A stretch of 64,000 nucleotides of DNA, taken from Streptomyces sp. NBC_01224 (GTDB taxonomy: Bacteria > Actinomycetota > Actinomycetes > Streptomycetales > Streptomycetaceae). The stretch spans positions 6,629,001 to 6,693,000 of the forward strand of contig NZ_CP108529.1 of the NCBI RefSeq assembly GCF_036002945.1. Direction: 5' to 3'. The translations under genes were made by a program, and so were the position numbers. The notes under the pieces were generated by a model, which had not been told where the DNA came from, did not search any database, and saw only the letters and a program-made list of their open reading frames with translations. Positions 1 through 8,550 of this stretch are shown here, one piece after another; position 1 is the stretch's first letter; each line of letters begins with the position of its first letter.

Positions 1-1
1 C

Positions 2-898
2 GAGCGCGCCGTGGCGTTCATGTTCACGCTGTCCATGCTGGCGACGATCGGCTTCATCGCCTCGTACGTCATCTTCCCGGTCGACAAGATCGTGTACATC
101 TGGCCCTTCGGCCATGTGAGCGCGCTCAACTTCTCCCTGGGTCTGACCCTGGGCGTGGCCCTCTTCGCGATCGGAGCCGGGGCCGTCCACTGGGCGCGCA
201 CCCTGATGTCCGACGTGGAGGTCGCCGACGACCGGCACGCCATCGAGGCCGAGCCCGAGGTCAAGGCGAAGGTCCTCGCAGACTTCGCGGCGGGTGCCGA
301 GGAGTCCGCGTTCGGCCGGCGCAAGCTGATCCGCAACACCATGTTCGGTGCGCTGGCCCTGGTGCCGCTCTCCGGCGTGATGCTGCTGCGCGACCTCGGT
401 CCGCTGCCGGAGAAGAAGCTCCGCAACACCCTGTGGGCCAAGGGCAAGCAGCTCATCAACATGAACACGATGGAGCCGCTGCGTCCCGAGGACGTGGCCG
501 TCGGTTCGCTGACCTTCGCCATGCCCGAGGGCCTGAAGGAGGACGCGGAGGACTTCCAGAACCAGATCGCCAAGGCCGCGCTGATGATCATCCGCATCGA
601 GCCGGCCAACATCAAGGACAAGCGCGAGCGCGAGTGGGCCCACGAGGGAATCGTGGCCTTCTCCAAGATCTGCACCCACGTCGGCTGCCCGATCAGCCTG
701 TACGAGCAGCAGACGCACCACGTGCTCTGCCCGTGCCACCAGTCCACCTTCGACCTCTCCGACGGCGCCCGCGTCATCTTCGGTCCGGCCGGTCACGCCC
801 TTCCGCAGCTGCGGATCGGTGTGAACAGCGAGGGCAACCTCGAGGCGCTCGGTGACTTCGAAGAGCCCGTCGGTCCTGCATTCTGGGAGCGCGGATGA
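2..898 (+). CDS. qcrA: Cytochrome bc1 complex Rieske iron-sulfur subunit, 5' partial
   Basis: Rieske [2Fe-2S] subunit of the actinobacterial menaquinol:cytochrome c reductase, which passes electrons from menaquinol to cytochrome c within the bcc-aa3 supercomplex. The frame is open to the window edge, so the N-terminus (probably several tens of residues) is missing; the GTG at 11 is internal. Three hydrophobic membrane segments are visible near the start, the three-helix topology typical of actinobacterial QcrA. The cluster-binding motifs CTHVGC and CPCHQS follow in the C-terminal Rieske domain. The stop overlaps the start of qcrB by 4 bases (ATGA), so the two are translationally coupled. Confidence 0.97.
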   Translation, partial: ERAVAFMFTLSMLATIGFIASYVIFPVDKIVYIWPFGHVSALNFSLGLTLGVALFAIGAGAVHWARTLMSDVEVADDRHAIEAEPEVKAKVLADFAAGAEESAFGRRKLIRNTMFGALALVPLSGVMLLRDLGPLPEKKLRNTLWAKGKQLINMNTMEPLRPEDVAVGSLTFAMPEGLKEDAEDFQNQIAKAALMIIRIEPANIKDKREREWAHEGIVAFSKICTHVGCPISLYEQQTHHVLCPCHQSTFDLSDGARVIFGPAGHALPQLRIGVNSEGNLEALGDFEEPVGPAFWERG

Positions 899-2520
899 GT
901 ACTGCGACCGACACAAAGCGCAAGGCGCCCGCCGGTGAGCGGGTGGCCGACTGGGCGGACGGCCGGCTCGGGATCTACTCCCTGGCCAAGGCCAACATGC
1001 GCAAGATCTTCCCGGACCACTGGTCCTTCATGCTCGGTGAGATCGCCCTCTACAGCTTCATCATCATCATCCTCACGGGTGTGTATCTGACGCTGTTCTT
1101 CCACCCGAGCATGAACGAAGTCGTGTACCACGGCTCGTACGAGCCGATGCAGGGCATCCGGATGTCCGAGGCCTACGCCTCGACGCTGGACATCAGCTTC
1201 GACGTCCGCGGTGGTCTGCTGGTTCGCCAGATCCACCACTGGGCCGCGCTGATCTTCCTGGCCGGCATGTTCGTGCACATGATGCGCGTCTTCTTCACGG
1301 GTGCGTTCCGCAAGCCGCGTGAGATCAACTGGCTGTTCGGCTTCCTGCTGTTCGTGCTGGGTATGTTCACCGGTTTCACCGGCTACTCGCTCCCGGACGA
1401 CCTCCTGTCCGGTACGGGTGTCCGCTTCACCCAGGGCGCGATCCTGTCGATGCCGATCGTCGGCACGTACATCTCGATGTTCCTGTTCGGCGGAGAGTTC
1501 CCCGGTCACGACTTCGTCGCCCGGTTCTACTCGATCCACATCCTGCTGCTGCCGGGCATCATGCTCGGCCTGCTGGTGGCGCACCTGATCCTGGTCTTCT
1601 ACCACAAGCACACGCAGTTCGCGGGTCCCGGCCGCACCAACAAGAACGTCGTCGGCATGCCGCTGCTGCCGGTGTACATGGCGAAGGCCGGTGGCTTCTT
1701 CTTCCTGGTCTTCGGCATCATCGCCGTCATCGCGGCCATCGCCTCGATCAACCCGATCTGGGCCATCGGCCCGTACCGCCCGGACCAGGTGTCCACCGGC
1801 GCCCAGCCCGACTGGTACATGGGCTTCGCCGAGGGTCTGATCCGAGTGATGCCTGGCTGGGAGATCAATCTCTGGGGTCACACGCTGGTCCTGGGTGTGT
1901 TCATTCCGTTGATGGCCTTCGGACTGGTACTCGCGATCATCGCGGTCTACCCGTTCGTCGAGTCCTGGGTCACCGGGGACAAGCGCGAGCACCACATCCT
2001 GGACCGCCCGCGCAACGCCCCGACCCGGACGGCCTTCGGTGTCGCCTGGATCACCGAGTACGTCATCGTCTTCATCGGCGGTGGCAACGACCTGTGGGCC
2101 ACGCACTTCCACCTGTCGCTGAACGCCATCTCCTGGTTCGTCCGGATCTTCATCTTCGTGGGCCCGGTCATCGCGTTCATCGTCACCAGGCGGATCTGCC
2201 TCGGCCTCCAGCGCCGCGACAAGGAGAAGGTGCTGCACGGGCGCGAGTCCGGCATCATCAAGCGCCTGCCGCACGGTGAGTTCGTCGAGATCCACGAGCC
2301 GCTCGGCCCCGAGCAGCTGCACACGCTCACCGCGCACGAGCAGTACAAGCCGGTGGAGATCGGCCCGACGGTCGACGAGAACGGTGTCGAGCGCAAGGTG
2401 TCCGCTCTGCAGAAGCTGCGGGCCCGGCTCAGCAAGGGCTACTTCGGCGAGGACAACCAGATCGCCAAGCCCACCACCGAGGAGTACAAGGAGATCACCA
2501 GCGGCCACGGTCACCACTGA
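895..2520 (+). CDS. qcrB: Cytochrome bc1 complex cytochrome b subunit
   Basis: Membrane subunit carrying the two b haems and the quinol sites of the bc1 complex, 541 residues. Histidine-bearing helices are visible (HH in QIHHWAAL with FVHMM, and HILLL with LVAHLIL), as is the Qo-site motif in its actinobacterial form PDWY in place of PEWY. A hydrophilic C-terminal extension of about 120 residues, absent from mitochondrial cytochrome b, is normal for actinobacterial QcrB. The ATG overlaps the qcrA stop. A strong hairpin 26 bases after the stop closes the operon. Confidence 0.97.
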   Translation: MSTATDTKRKAPAGERVADWADGRLGIYSLAKANMRKIFPDHWSFMLGEIALYSFIIIILTGVYLTLFFHPSMNEVVYHGSYEPMQGIRMSEAYASTLDISFDVRGGLLVRQIHHWAALIFLAGMFVHMMRVFFTGAFRKPREINWLFGFLLFVLGMFTGFTGYSLPDDLLSGTGVRFTQGAILSMPIVGTYISMFLFGGEFPGHDFVARFYSIHILLLPGIMLGLLVAHLILVFYHKHTQFAGPGRTNKNVVGMPLLPVYMAKAGGFFFLVFGIIAVIAAIASINPIWAIGPYRPDQVSTGAQPDWYMGFAEGLIRVMPGWEINLWGHTLVLGVFIPLMAFGLVLAIIAVYPFVESWVTGDKREHHILDRPRNAPTRTAFGVAWITEYVIVFIGGGNDLWATHFHLSLNAISWFVRIFIFVGPVIAFIVTRRICLGLQRRDKEKVLHGRESGIIKRLPHGEFVEIHEPLGPEQLHTLTAHEQYKPVEIGPTVDENGVERKVSALQKLRARLSKGYFGEDNQIAKPTTEEYKEITSGHGHH

Positions 2521-2546
2521 TCGCCTGAACTGATCGCCACAGCAGG

Positions 2547-2573
2547 AGCCCCGTCCATCCGATGGACGGGGCT
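2547..2573 (+). terminator. Terminator of the qcr operon
   Basis: Perfect 12-bp inverted repeat (AGCCCCGTCCAT and its complement) with a 3-base loop, followed by a short T-containing stretch. It lies between the qcrB stop and trpD. Confidence 0.85.
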
Positions 2574-2645
2574 CTTCGCTGTCCGTGGCGCTCGATAGGG
2601 TGGGGGTAACCCCTTTTATCGGCTATGGACCCCCAGGAGCGGACC

Positions 2646-3710
2646 ATGAACGTTGTGACCCCGGTCGGCGGCGACAGCGTGGCGGACCGTTCCTGGCCCG
2701 GCGTGCTGAACCCACTGCTGCGCGGCGAGGACCTGACCGCGGACGACACCGCATGGGCGATGGACCGCATCATGAGCGGTGAGGCGACCGATGTGCAGAT
2801 CGCCGGTTTCGCGGTGGCCCTGCGCGCCAAGGGCGAGACGGTCGACGAGGTGTCCGGCCTGGTGCGCGCGATGTACGAGCACGCCAACACGATCCACGTA
2901 CCCGGTCGCACGGTCGACATCGTCGGCACCGGCGGCGACCTCGCCAAGACGGTCAACATCTCCACGATGTCGGCGATCGTCATCGCGGGTACCGGCGCCA
3001 AGGTCGTCAAGCACGGCAACCGCGCATCCTCGTCGGCGAGCGGTTCCTCCGATGTGCTGGAGAAGCTCGGCGTCAATCTGGAGCTCAGCGCGCAGCGGGT
3101 CGTCGAGGTCGCCGAGGAGGCGGGCATCACCTTCTGTTTCGCGGTGAAGTTCCACCCCGCCCTGCGGTACGTGTCCAGGGCCCGCAAGGAACTCGGTGCC
3201 CCGACCACGTTCAACATCCTCGGGCCGCTCACCAACCCGGCCAAGGTGCGCTCCCAGGCCATCGGCGTTGCCGACCTGCGGATGGCGCCCATCATCGCCG
3301 GTGTCCTCGCCGAGCGCGGCAATTCGGCGCTGGTCTTCCGCGGCGACGACGGCCTGGACGAGCTGACGACCACTGCGACCTCGCGGGTCTGGGTGGTCCG
3401 GGACGGATCGGTGCGCGAGGAGGCGTTCGACCCGCGCGACGTCGGTCTGGAGCTGGTGCCGGTACAGGCGCTGCGCGGCGCCGACGCCTCGTACAACGCG
3501 GATGTGGCCCGCCGGGTGCTGGCCGGCGAGCGAGGCCCCGTACGGGACGCCGTGCTGCTCAACTCGGCAGCGGCGCTGGTCGCGCTGGACCCGACGGACG
3601 GCACGCTGAACGAGCAGCTCGCCGCAGGGATCGCGAAGGCCGCCGAGTCCATCGACTCGGGGGCGGCCCGGCAGGCGCTGGAGCGCTGGGTGACGGTCAG
3701 CAACGCCTGA
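2646..3710 (+). CDS. trpD: Anthranilate phosphoribosyltransferase
   Basis: Transfers phosphoribosyl from PRPP to anthranilate, the second step of the tryptophan branch. 354 residues. Family motifs are present: the glycine-rich PRPP loop GTGGD followed by KTVNIST, and KHGNRASSS. An ATG 21 bases upstream (2625) is in frame, but the CAGGAG ribosome-binding site at 2634-2639 lies between the two and fits the ATG at 2646. It stands alone between two terminators. Tryptophan genes elsewhere in this window (the fused trpEG at 29 kb) are not linked to it. Confidence 0.95.
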   Translation: MNVVTPVGGDSVADRSWPGVLNPLLRGEDLTADDTAWAMDRIMSGEATDVQIAGFAVALRAKGETVDEVSGLVRAMYEHANTIHVPGRTVDIVGTGGDLAKTVNISTMSAIVIAGTGAKVVKHGNRASSSASGSSDVLEKLGVNLELSAQRVVEVAEEAGITFCFAVKFHPALRYVSRARKELGAPTTFNILGPLTNPAKVRSQAIGVADLRMAPIIAGVLAERGNSALVFRGDDGLDELTTTATSRVWVVRDGSVREEAFDPRDVGLELVPVQALRGADASYNADVARRVLAGERGPVRDAVLLNSAAALVALDPTDGTLNEQLAAGIAKAAESIDSGAARQALERWVTVSNA

Positions 3711-3730
3711 CCGGACGGAATGTGACGCAG

Positions 3731-3757
3731 GGCGCGGTCCAGATCTTGGACCGCGCC
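3731..3757 (+). terminator. Terminator of trpD
   Basis: Perfect 11-bp inverted repeat (GGCGCGGTCCA and complement) with a 5-base loop, 20 bases after the trpD stop, followed by TTG. Confidence 0.85.
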
Positions 3758-3792
3758 TTGCGCGTTGACGCGCGTATGGCAAGATGCTGGGC

Positions 3793-3912
3793 AGGTCATG
3801 AGTGACAGCGACTACGGCCCCGGCCCGCTGTCCGGCAACCCTCCGTCCGTGGCGGGGTGCCCCGGGTGAAGACCAGGCCGTGGGCAGCGAGGTCTGCGGC
3901 AAGCGCGGGCCC
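3793..3912 (+). promoter_or_regulatory. SAM-IV-type S-adenosylmethionine riboswitch
   Basis: The leader of the downstream aminotransferase carries the landmarks of the actinobacterial SAM-IV class. GGTCATGAG is the 5' P1 strand, GTCCGGCAACCCTCC the core, GGGGTGCCCCGGGTGA with AGACC the 3' P1 strand, and GCGGCAAGCGCGGG the 3' module. In this class SAM binding normally lowers expression of sulfur or methionine genes. The element sits 170-290 bases upstream of the start codon. Recognition is from motif memory, not a covariance search. SAM-I is the nearest alternative, but the GCGGCAAGCGCGGG tail favours SAM-IV. Confidence 0.8.
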
Positions 3913-3965
3913 CTCGGCATCTGTGAATGCCAGCCCCCGGGGTCCTGGTCCCTAGGGAGTCTCTT

Positions 3966-3986
3966 GTGAGCAAGCGAATGCGATAG
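3966..3986 (+). CDS. Possible 6-residue leader peptide
   Basis: GTG AGC AAG CGA ATG CGA TAG encodes MSKRMR. A purine-rich AGGGAG (3954-3959) lies 6 bases upstream, a good ribosome-binding distance. It lies between the riboswitch and the aminotransferase start. It could mark translation of the leader or be chance; six codons cannot be judged by composition. Confidence 0.3.
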   Translation: MSKRMR

Positions 3987-4085
3987 GGCTTGTCGGCCCT
4001 TCTCCGCACACCCTTTTCACCTTCCGCTGCGCTGCCGCGTATCCGCCGGCGCATGCAATTCGCCTGCCTGTTACGGGAGTTCGCC

Positions 4086-5501
4086 ATGTCTGTCTTCACC
4101 GCTGCCACCGACCAGTCGCTTTGTGCCCCTCTGCCGGTTCTGGGCAAGGATGTAACGGTTCCGCTGGTCACGGGTGGTGAAGTCACGTACGCCGCTCTCG
4201 ACTACGCCGCCAGCGCCCCGGCCCTGCAGCGCGTCTGGGACGACGTCGCCGCGTACGCCCCGTACTACGGCAGCGTCCACCGCGGCGCCGGGTACCTCTC
4301 GCAGCTCTCCACGGACCTCTTCGAGAACAGCCGCGCGACCGTCGCGGAGTTCCTCGGCTGCCGCGCCGACGACCAGGTCATCTTCACCCGCTCGACCACC
4401 GACTCCCTCAACCTGCTGGCCGCCGTCGTCCCCGCCGACTGCCAGGTCTTCGTGTACGAGACCGAGCACCACGCCTCGCTGCTGCCGTGGCGCGACGCAC
4501 GGGTGACCTACCTGAACGCCCCGCGCACCCCGGCCCAGGCCGTCGAGACGCTGGAGCGGGCGCTCGCCGACCGTGACCCTTCCCCAAGCTCTCAGCTCCG
4601 TTCGAGCAGGGGAGGCCCCATTGGCCCCGCGCTGGTCTGTGTCACCGGCGCATCCAACGTCACCGGCGAACTGTGGCCGGTCAAGGAACTGGCGGCCGCC
4701 GCGCACGCGCACGGTGCCCGGATCGTGCTGGACGCCGCGCAGCTCGCCCCGCACCACCCCGTCGACATCGCAGAGCTGGACGTCGACTGGGTCGCCTTCT
4801 CCGGACACAAGCTGTACGCGCCGTTCGGCTCGGGTGTGCTCGCGGGCCGCGCCGACTGGCTGCAGGACGCCGAGCCGTACCTGGCCGGCGGCGGCGCCTC
4901 GCGCAAGGTCGCCCGCCGCACGGATGGCGGTGTGGACGTCGAGTGGCACTCCACCGCCGCCCGCCACGAGGCCGGTTCCCCCAACGTCATCGGCGTGTAC
5001 TCCATCGCCTCCGCCTGCAAGGCGCTGACCGAGGCGGGCTTCGACAACCTGGTCGCGCGGGAGCAGCACCTTGTCACCGCGGTCCGGGCCGGACTCGCCG
5101 GAGTCCCCGAGGTCAAGGTGCTCTCGCTGTTCGGCGACGACGCCCCGCGGGTCGGCGTCATCTCCTTCGTGGTGGAGGGCTGGAACAGCTCGCACTTCGC
5201 CGCCGCGCTCTCCGCCGAGTACGGCATCGGGGTCCGCGACGGACTGTTCTGCGCACACCCGCTGGTCCGCACCCTGCTGGGCAGCGACCCGCAGGAGGTC
5301 GGCGAGTGCGGCGCGCCGGAGGCCGAGCCGGGGGAGCGGTCGCTGAACGCGATCCGGGTGAGCTTCGGGGCAGGTACGCCGGACGAGCACATCGAGCGAT
5401 TCGTGCGCGCGGTCAAGGAACTGGTGAGCAAGGGCGCCCAGTGGAAGTACCGCACCGAGGACGGTCGCTGCGTTCCGGACCGGGGCGCAGCGCAGCTCTG
5501 A
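4086..5501 (+). CDS. Class V aminotransferase (cysteine desulfurase-like PLP enzyme)
   Basis: 471 residues, fold type I PLP enzyme of the NifS/SufS/isopenicillin epimerase group. Visible motifs are YAASAPAL near the N-terminus, TEHHASLLPW, the PLP-aspartate region LDAAQLAPHHP and the Schiff-base lysine in SGHKLYAPFG. A SAM-IV riboswitch upstream suggests a role in sulfur or methionine metabolism (inference). The ATG at 4086 has CGGGAG at 4074-4079; the in-frame ATG at 3990 would put 32 extra, poorly composed codons in front. Oddity: a small Streptomyces palindrome is read in frame as about 13 residues (positions ~165-177, PSPSSQLRSSRGG) between the substrate-side and PLP-binding parts. The exact substrate is unknown. 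Confidence 0.85.
   Translation: MSVFTAATDQSLCAPLPVLGKDVTVPLVTGGEVTYAALDYAASAPALQRVWDDVAAYAPYYGSVHRGAGYLSQLSTDLFENSRATVAEFLGCRADDQVIFTRSTTDSLNLLAAVVPADCQVFVYETEHHASLLPWRDARVTYLNAPRTPAQAVETLERALADRDPSPSSQLRSSRGGPIGPALVCVTGASNVTGELWPVKELAAAAHAHGARIVLDAAQLAPHHPVDIAELDVDWVAFSGHKLYAPFGSGVLAGRADWLQDAEPYLAGGGASRKVARRTDGGVDVEWHSTAARHEAGSPNVIGVYSIASACKALTEAGFDNLVAREQHLVTAVRAGLAGVPEVKVLSLFGDDAPRVGVISFVVEGWNSSHFAAALSAEYGIGVRDGLFCAHPLVRTLLGSDPQEVGECGAPEAEPGERSLNAIRVSFGAGTPDEHIERFVRAVKELVSKGAQWKYRTEDGRCVPDRGAAQL
4578..4617 (+). repeat. Palindromic repeat inside the aminotransferase gene
   Basis: An imperfect inverted repeat, with arms CTTCCCCAAGCTC and GAGCAGGGGAGG around a short loop, typical of a small dispersed palindrome normally found between genes in Streptomyces. 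Here it lies in the coding sequence in frame and encodes a Ser/Arg-rich linker. Confidence 0.6.
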
Positions 5502-5513
5502 CGGGCGCGCAAT

Positions 5514-5557
5514 ACTTCGGCGGGGGACGGGCTCGGCTGCCCGTCCCCCGCCGAAGT
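5514..5557. terminator. Bidirectional terminator between convergent genes
   Basis: Perfect 19-bp inverted repeat (ACTTCGGCGGGGGACGGGC and complement) with a 6-base loop, between the aminotransferase stop and the Lrp-family stop on the other strand. Confidence 0.85.
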
Positions 5558-5602
5558 GCTACGCCGTAATTAAGAAGTGCTACGCCGCAATTACGCCGTA
5601 AT
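5553..5602. repeat. Short tandem repeat beside the terminator
   Basis: GAAGTGCTACGCCGTAATTA at 5553-5572 is repeated with one change at 5574-5593, and the core ACGCCGTAAT occurs a third time at 5593-5602. The first copy shares its first bases with the terminator arm. The A+T-rich spacer is unlike the surrounding DNA. Confidence 0.7.
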
Positions 5603-5613
5603 AAGGGGCGTAC

Positions 5614-5895
5614 CTACGCGTCGAGGCCGATGGCGAAGGCGGCCTCCAGGTCGTGCTGCGAGTACGTACGGAAGGCCACATGCGTATCGGTGGCCTCGAC
5701 GCCGGGGATCTTGCTGATCCGGCCGGGGATGACGTCCGCCAGATCGTCGTGCTTGGCCACCCGGACCATGGCGATCAGGTCGTACGTACCGGTGACCGAG
5801 AAGACCTCGCTGACGCTGTCCAGCGCTGCGATGGCCTCGGCGATCTCGGGAATCCGGTCCACGCTGGTTTTGATGAGCACGATCGCGGTGATCAC
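5614..5895 (-). CDS. Lrp/AsnC-type ligand-binding (RAM domain) protein
   Basis: 93 residues with only the C-terminal RAM (AsnC_trans_reg) fold of Lrp/AsnC regulators and no helix-turn-helix. Such stand-alone RAM proteins are usually small-molecule (often amino acid) sensors that form oligomers. The VFSVTGTYDLIAMVRV core matches the family. The start overlaps the stop of the upstream rhomboid gene by 4 bases, so the pair is probably one transcript. No DNA-binding role can be claimed. Confidence 0.85.
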   Translation of the reverse strand: MITAIVLIKTSVDRIPEIAEAIAALDSVSEVFSVTGTYDLIAMVRVAKHDDLADVIPGRISKIPGVEATDTHVAFRTYSQHDLEAAFAIGLDA

Positions 5896-6644
5896 GGCTG
5901 GCTTTCTCCCTCGGTGGCCGTGGCTGGAGTCTTCACTCTATCCGTACGCCGATAGCGCCCCCAGGCGTAGAGGAAGCCGAGGACGAAGCCGACCACATGG
6001 GCCAGATAGGCCACGCCGGGGCCCCCGCTGCCCGCGCCCTGGACCGCCAGCCACTGCAGGACGAACCAGAAGATCAGCACGATCCAGGCGGGGAAGCGCA
6101 GCGGCAGGAAGAAGAGGAACGGGAACAGGCTGGTGACCCGGGCCCTGGGGAACAGGTAGAGGAACGCCCCCAGCACCGCCGAGATCGCCCCCGACGCACC
6201 GACGAGCGTCTGGTCGGACGTGGCGTGCGCGGCAGCGTAGGAGACCAGGGCGAGATAGCCGCAGCCGAGATAGAAGAAGGTGAACTCGGCATGGCCCATG
6301 CGCTCCTCGGCCATCGCCCCGAACACGTACAGGAAGAGCATGTTGCCGAGCAGATGCAGCCAGCTGCCGTGCACGAAGAGGGCGGTGAGCGGGGTGAGCA
6401 GGGCCCGTGCGGAGCCGTCCCACAGCTCGCTCGGGATCACGCCCCAGCGTTCGAAATACCCGGCCTGGGCGGCGAGCAGGGCGTCGGCGGTGCCGTAGGA
6501 CGGGTTGAAGCCGGAGAGCGGACTGATCAGGAAGACCAGGCAGCACAGGGCGATCAGGGCGTAGGCCACGGGCGGTCCGCCCGAGGTGAGCGTCCGTAGG
6601 AATCCACTGGCTAATCTGGCGGCCGCAGCCCGCCGATCGATCAT
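5892..6644 (-). CDS. Rhomboid family intramembrane serine protease
   Basis: 250 residues from the ATG at 6644; a TTG at 6662 is also in frame, and no clear ribosome-binding site decides between them. The catalytic serine motif GASGAISA, the helix-1-loop-type motif HGSWLHLLGNMLFLYVFG and the C-terminal histidine in HVVGFVLGF are all present. Several membrane segments are visible, so the rhomboid fold looks complete and active. It cleaves membrane proteins within the bilayer; no substrate is suggested by the context. Confidence 0.88.
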   Translation of the reverse strand: MIDRRAAAARLASGFLRTLTSGGPPVAYALIALCCLVFLISPLSGFNPSYGTADALLAAQAGYFERWGVIPSELWDGSARALLTPLTALFVHGSWLHLLGNMLFLYVFGAMAEERMGHAEFTFFYLGCGYLALVSYAAAHATSDQTLVGASGAISAVLGAFLYLFPRARVTSLFPFLFFLPLRFPAWIVLIFWFVLQWLAVQGAGSGGPGVAYLAHVVGFVLGFLYAWGRYRRTDRVKTPATATEGESQP

Positions 6645-6805
6645 GAACAGAGCATGACGCAAGCGGAGGGAACGGGACAGACCGCCTCGCCGTGTCGGGG
6701 GGACGTGGCTAGGCCGTAGGGTTACGGCAGGACATCCGCAGTTCGACGGCGCACCGCGAGATCCTTGAAGCAGGCAGCACGAGGCTCGACGAAAGAGGAC
6801 GCACG

Positions 6806-7048
6806 ATGACGACGGTTCCCCAGCCGACCGACGGGACCCGCTGGCGCTGCACGCTCTGCGGAAATCTCACACGATTCGACGTGACGCGTTCTTCCAAGGT
6901 CATCGAATACGTCCATCTCGACCTGGCCGGGGAGTCCACCGTCGAGGAACGCGAGGTGGTCAGTGAGACCATCGAGTCGGTGCGCTGCCGTTGGTGCAAC
7001 GCGGTGGATCAGATCGAACTGGTGGACAGGCCGGGTGCCGACTCCTGA
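6806..7048 (+). CDS. Small zinc-ribbon-like protein
   Basis: 80 residues with two CxxC pairs (CTLCGN at ~16 and CRWCN at ~62) that would bind one zinc ion, flanking a beta-rich segment. AAGAGGACGC precedes the ATG. The gene is 34 bases upstream of the NYN protein and in the same direction. Conserved in Streptomyces as I recall it, function unknown. Confidence 0.75.
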   Translation: MTTVPQPTDGTRWRCTLCGNLTRFDVTRSSKVIEYVHLDLAGESTVEEREVVSETIESVRCRWCNAVDQIELVDRPGADS

Positions 7049-7082
7049 CGGGGCCGGGCGGACAGACAATTTGGGGTGACGG

Positions 7083-8447
7083 ATGGTGGAGCAGCCCGCT
7101 AGCGGCGCCGAGTCGGCCGAGGCGGCCGACGACGCCGTCGAGGCGCTCGACCGCCCGCTGCCCGAAGGTGTACGGCGACGGGTCGTCGCGCTGGTCTCGG
7201 ACGCGTTCGGCGACCTGACGGTCACCGAACTGCCGGCCCAGCTGAGACAGTACGCCCGCTTCACCCCGACCCGGCGCGCCAAGTTCGCCGGGAACGCGAT
7301 GGCGGCCGCGCTGGAAGGCGACGCACTGTTCCGCCGGCGCATCGGCGAACGGCTCAAGGAGGGGCAGCCGGAGCTGACGGCCGCGCTGGAGGCCGGTTCG
7401 CCGCCCGCCGCCGCTGACCCCGTCGATGTGGCCGCCGCGGCCTATGTGCTGCGCCCGGCCGGCTGGGTCAAGCTGGTCACCTCCGCCGGCGAGGAGGCCC
7501 AGCGGGCCGACGCCGAGCGCGCCGACGAGGAGAGCCGCCGCGAGCTGGAACGGCTGCGCGAGGAACTCGCCCAGGCCCGCTCCCAGACGAAGAGCGAGAC
7601 CGAACGGCTCCGCGGAGAGCTGGACGCGGCCCGCAAGGAAGTCGAATCCCTTCAGCGCAAACTGCGCAGTGTCGTCAACGAGGTCAAGCGCGGCGAGGCC
7701 GCGCTGCGCCGCAGCCGGGCCGAGACCGACGCCGTACGGTCCGAGGCAGCCGCCCAGGTCTCCGCGGCCGAGAGCGAGAGCCGCCGGCTCAAGGCGCGGC
7801 TCGGGGAGGCCGAGGCGTCCGTGGAGGCGGGCCGTCGGGCTGCCAGGGAGGGCCGCTCGGTCGAGGACATGCGGTTGCGGCTGCTGCTGGACACAGTGCT
7901 CGACGCGGCCCGCGGGCTCCGTCGCGAACTGGCCCTGCCGCCCTCCTCCATCCGCCCCGCGGACAGCGTCGACGCTGTCGAGCCGGGCCGGATGTCGCCC
8001 AAGGACATTGCCGCCAGGGCCCTTTCGGAGACCGATCCGGCCCTGCTCGACCAGCTGCTCGCGCTGCCGCAGGCGCATCTGATCGTCGACGGCTACAACG
8101 TCACCAAGACCGGCTATCCGCAGCTGCCGCTGGAGAAGCAGCGGTTGAGGCTGCTGGGCGGCCTCGCGGTGCTCGCGGCGCAGACCGGCGCTGAGATGAC
8201 CTGTGTCTTCGACGGGGCCGAGCTGGCCGCCCCGGTGCTGCTCGCACCGCCGCGCGGGGTCCGGGTGCTGTTCAGCAAGCCTGGTGTGACCGCTGATGAA
8301 CTCATCCGTCAGCTGGCGCGCGCCGAACCGCCGGGCCGGCCCGTCGTGGTGGTCTCCACCGACCGCGAAGTCGCCGACGGAGTGGCCAAGGCGGGCGCCA
8401 GGCCCGTTGCGTCCGTCTTGCTCCTGAAGCGCCTTTCGCGCGTCTAG
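7083..8447 (+). CDS. NYN-domain (YacP-like) RNA-binding/nuclease protein
   Basis: 454 residues. The C-terminal ~170 residues form a YacP/NYN (PIN-like) domain: LIVDGYNVTK with the first acidic residue, CVFDGAE and VVSTDRE with further acidic residues. This fold is found in RNA-cleaving proteins such as Rae1/YacP. The middle is a long charged coiled coil (~150-260, rich in E, R and A). The N-terminus has a helical region starting at the acidic VEALDRPLPEG. GTG 7083 versus alternatives: ATG at 7083 is used, with weak Shine-Dalgarno GGGGTGACGG. Target RNA unknown. Confidence 0.82.
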   Translation: MVEQPASGAESAEAADDAVEALDRPLPEGVRRRVVALVSDAFGDLTVTELPAQLRQYARFTPTRRAKFAGNAMAAALEGDALFRRRIGERLKEGQPELTAALEAGSPPAAADPVDVAAAAYVLRPAGWVKLVTSAGEEAQRADAERADEESRRELERLREELAQARSQTKSETERLRGELDAARKEVESLQRKLRSVVNEVKRGEAALRRSRAETDAVRSEAAAQVSAAESESRRLKARLGEAEASVEAGRRAAREGRSVEDMRLRLLLDTVLDAARGLRRELALPPSSIRPADSVDAVEPGRMSPKDIAARALSETDPALLDQLLALPQAHLIVDGYNVTKTGYPQLPLEKQRLRLLGGLAVLAAQTGAEMTCVFDGAELAAPVLLAPPRGVRVLFSKPGVTADELIRQLARAEPPGRPVVVVSTDREVADGVAKAGARPVASVLLLKRLSRV

Positions 8448-8550
8448 TGGCACTTGCCGGGTCTCGGTGGAAATCAAGGAACGGACCGTCAAGTCTCCGC
8501 TACCCCCTGTGTGTCGTGGGTAAAGAAGTGCAGCCTGTGACGAGATTTTT

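Noticed and set aside
793..2517. Long frame on the minus strand over qcrB (574 codons)
   Set aside because: It is an antisense shadow of qcrB, His/Asp/Glu/Arg-rich with no recognisable domain; qcrB itself has all family motifs.
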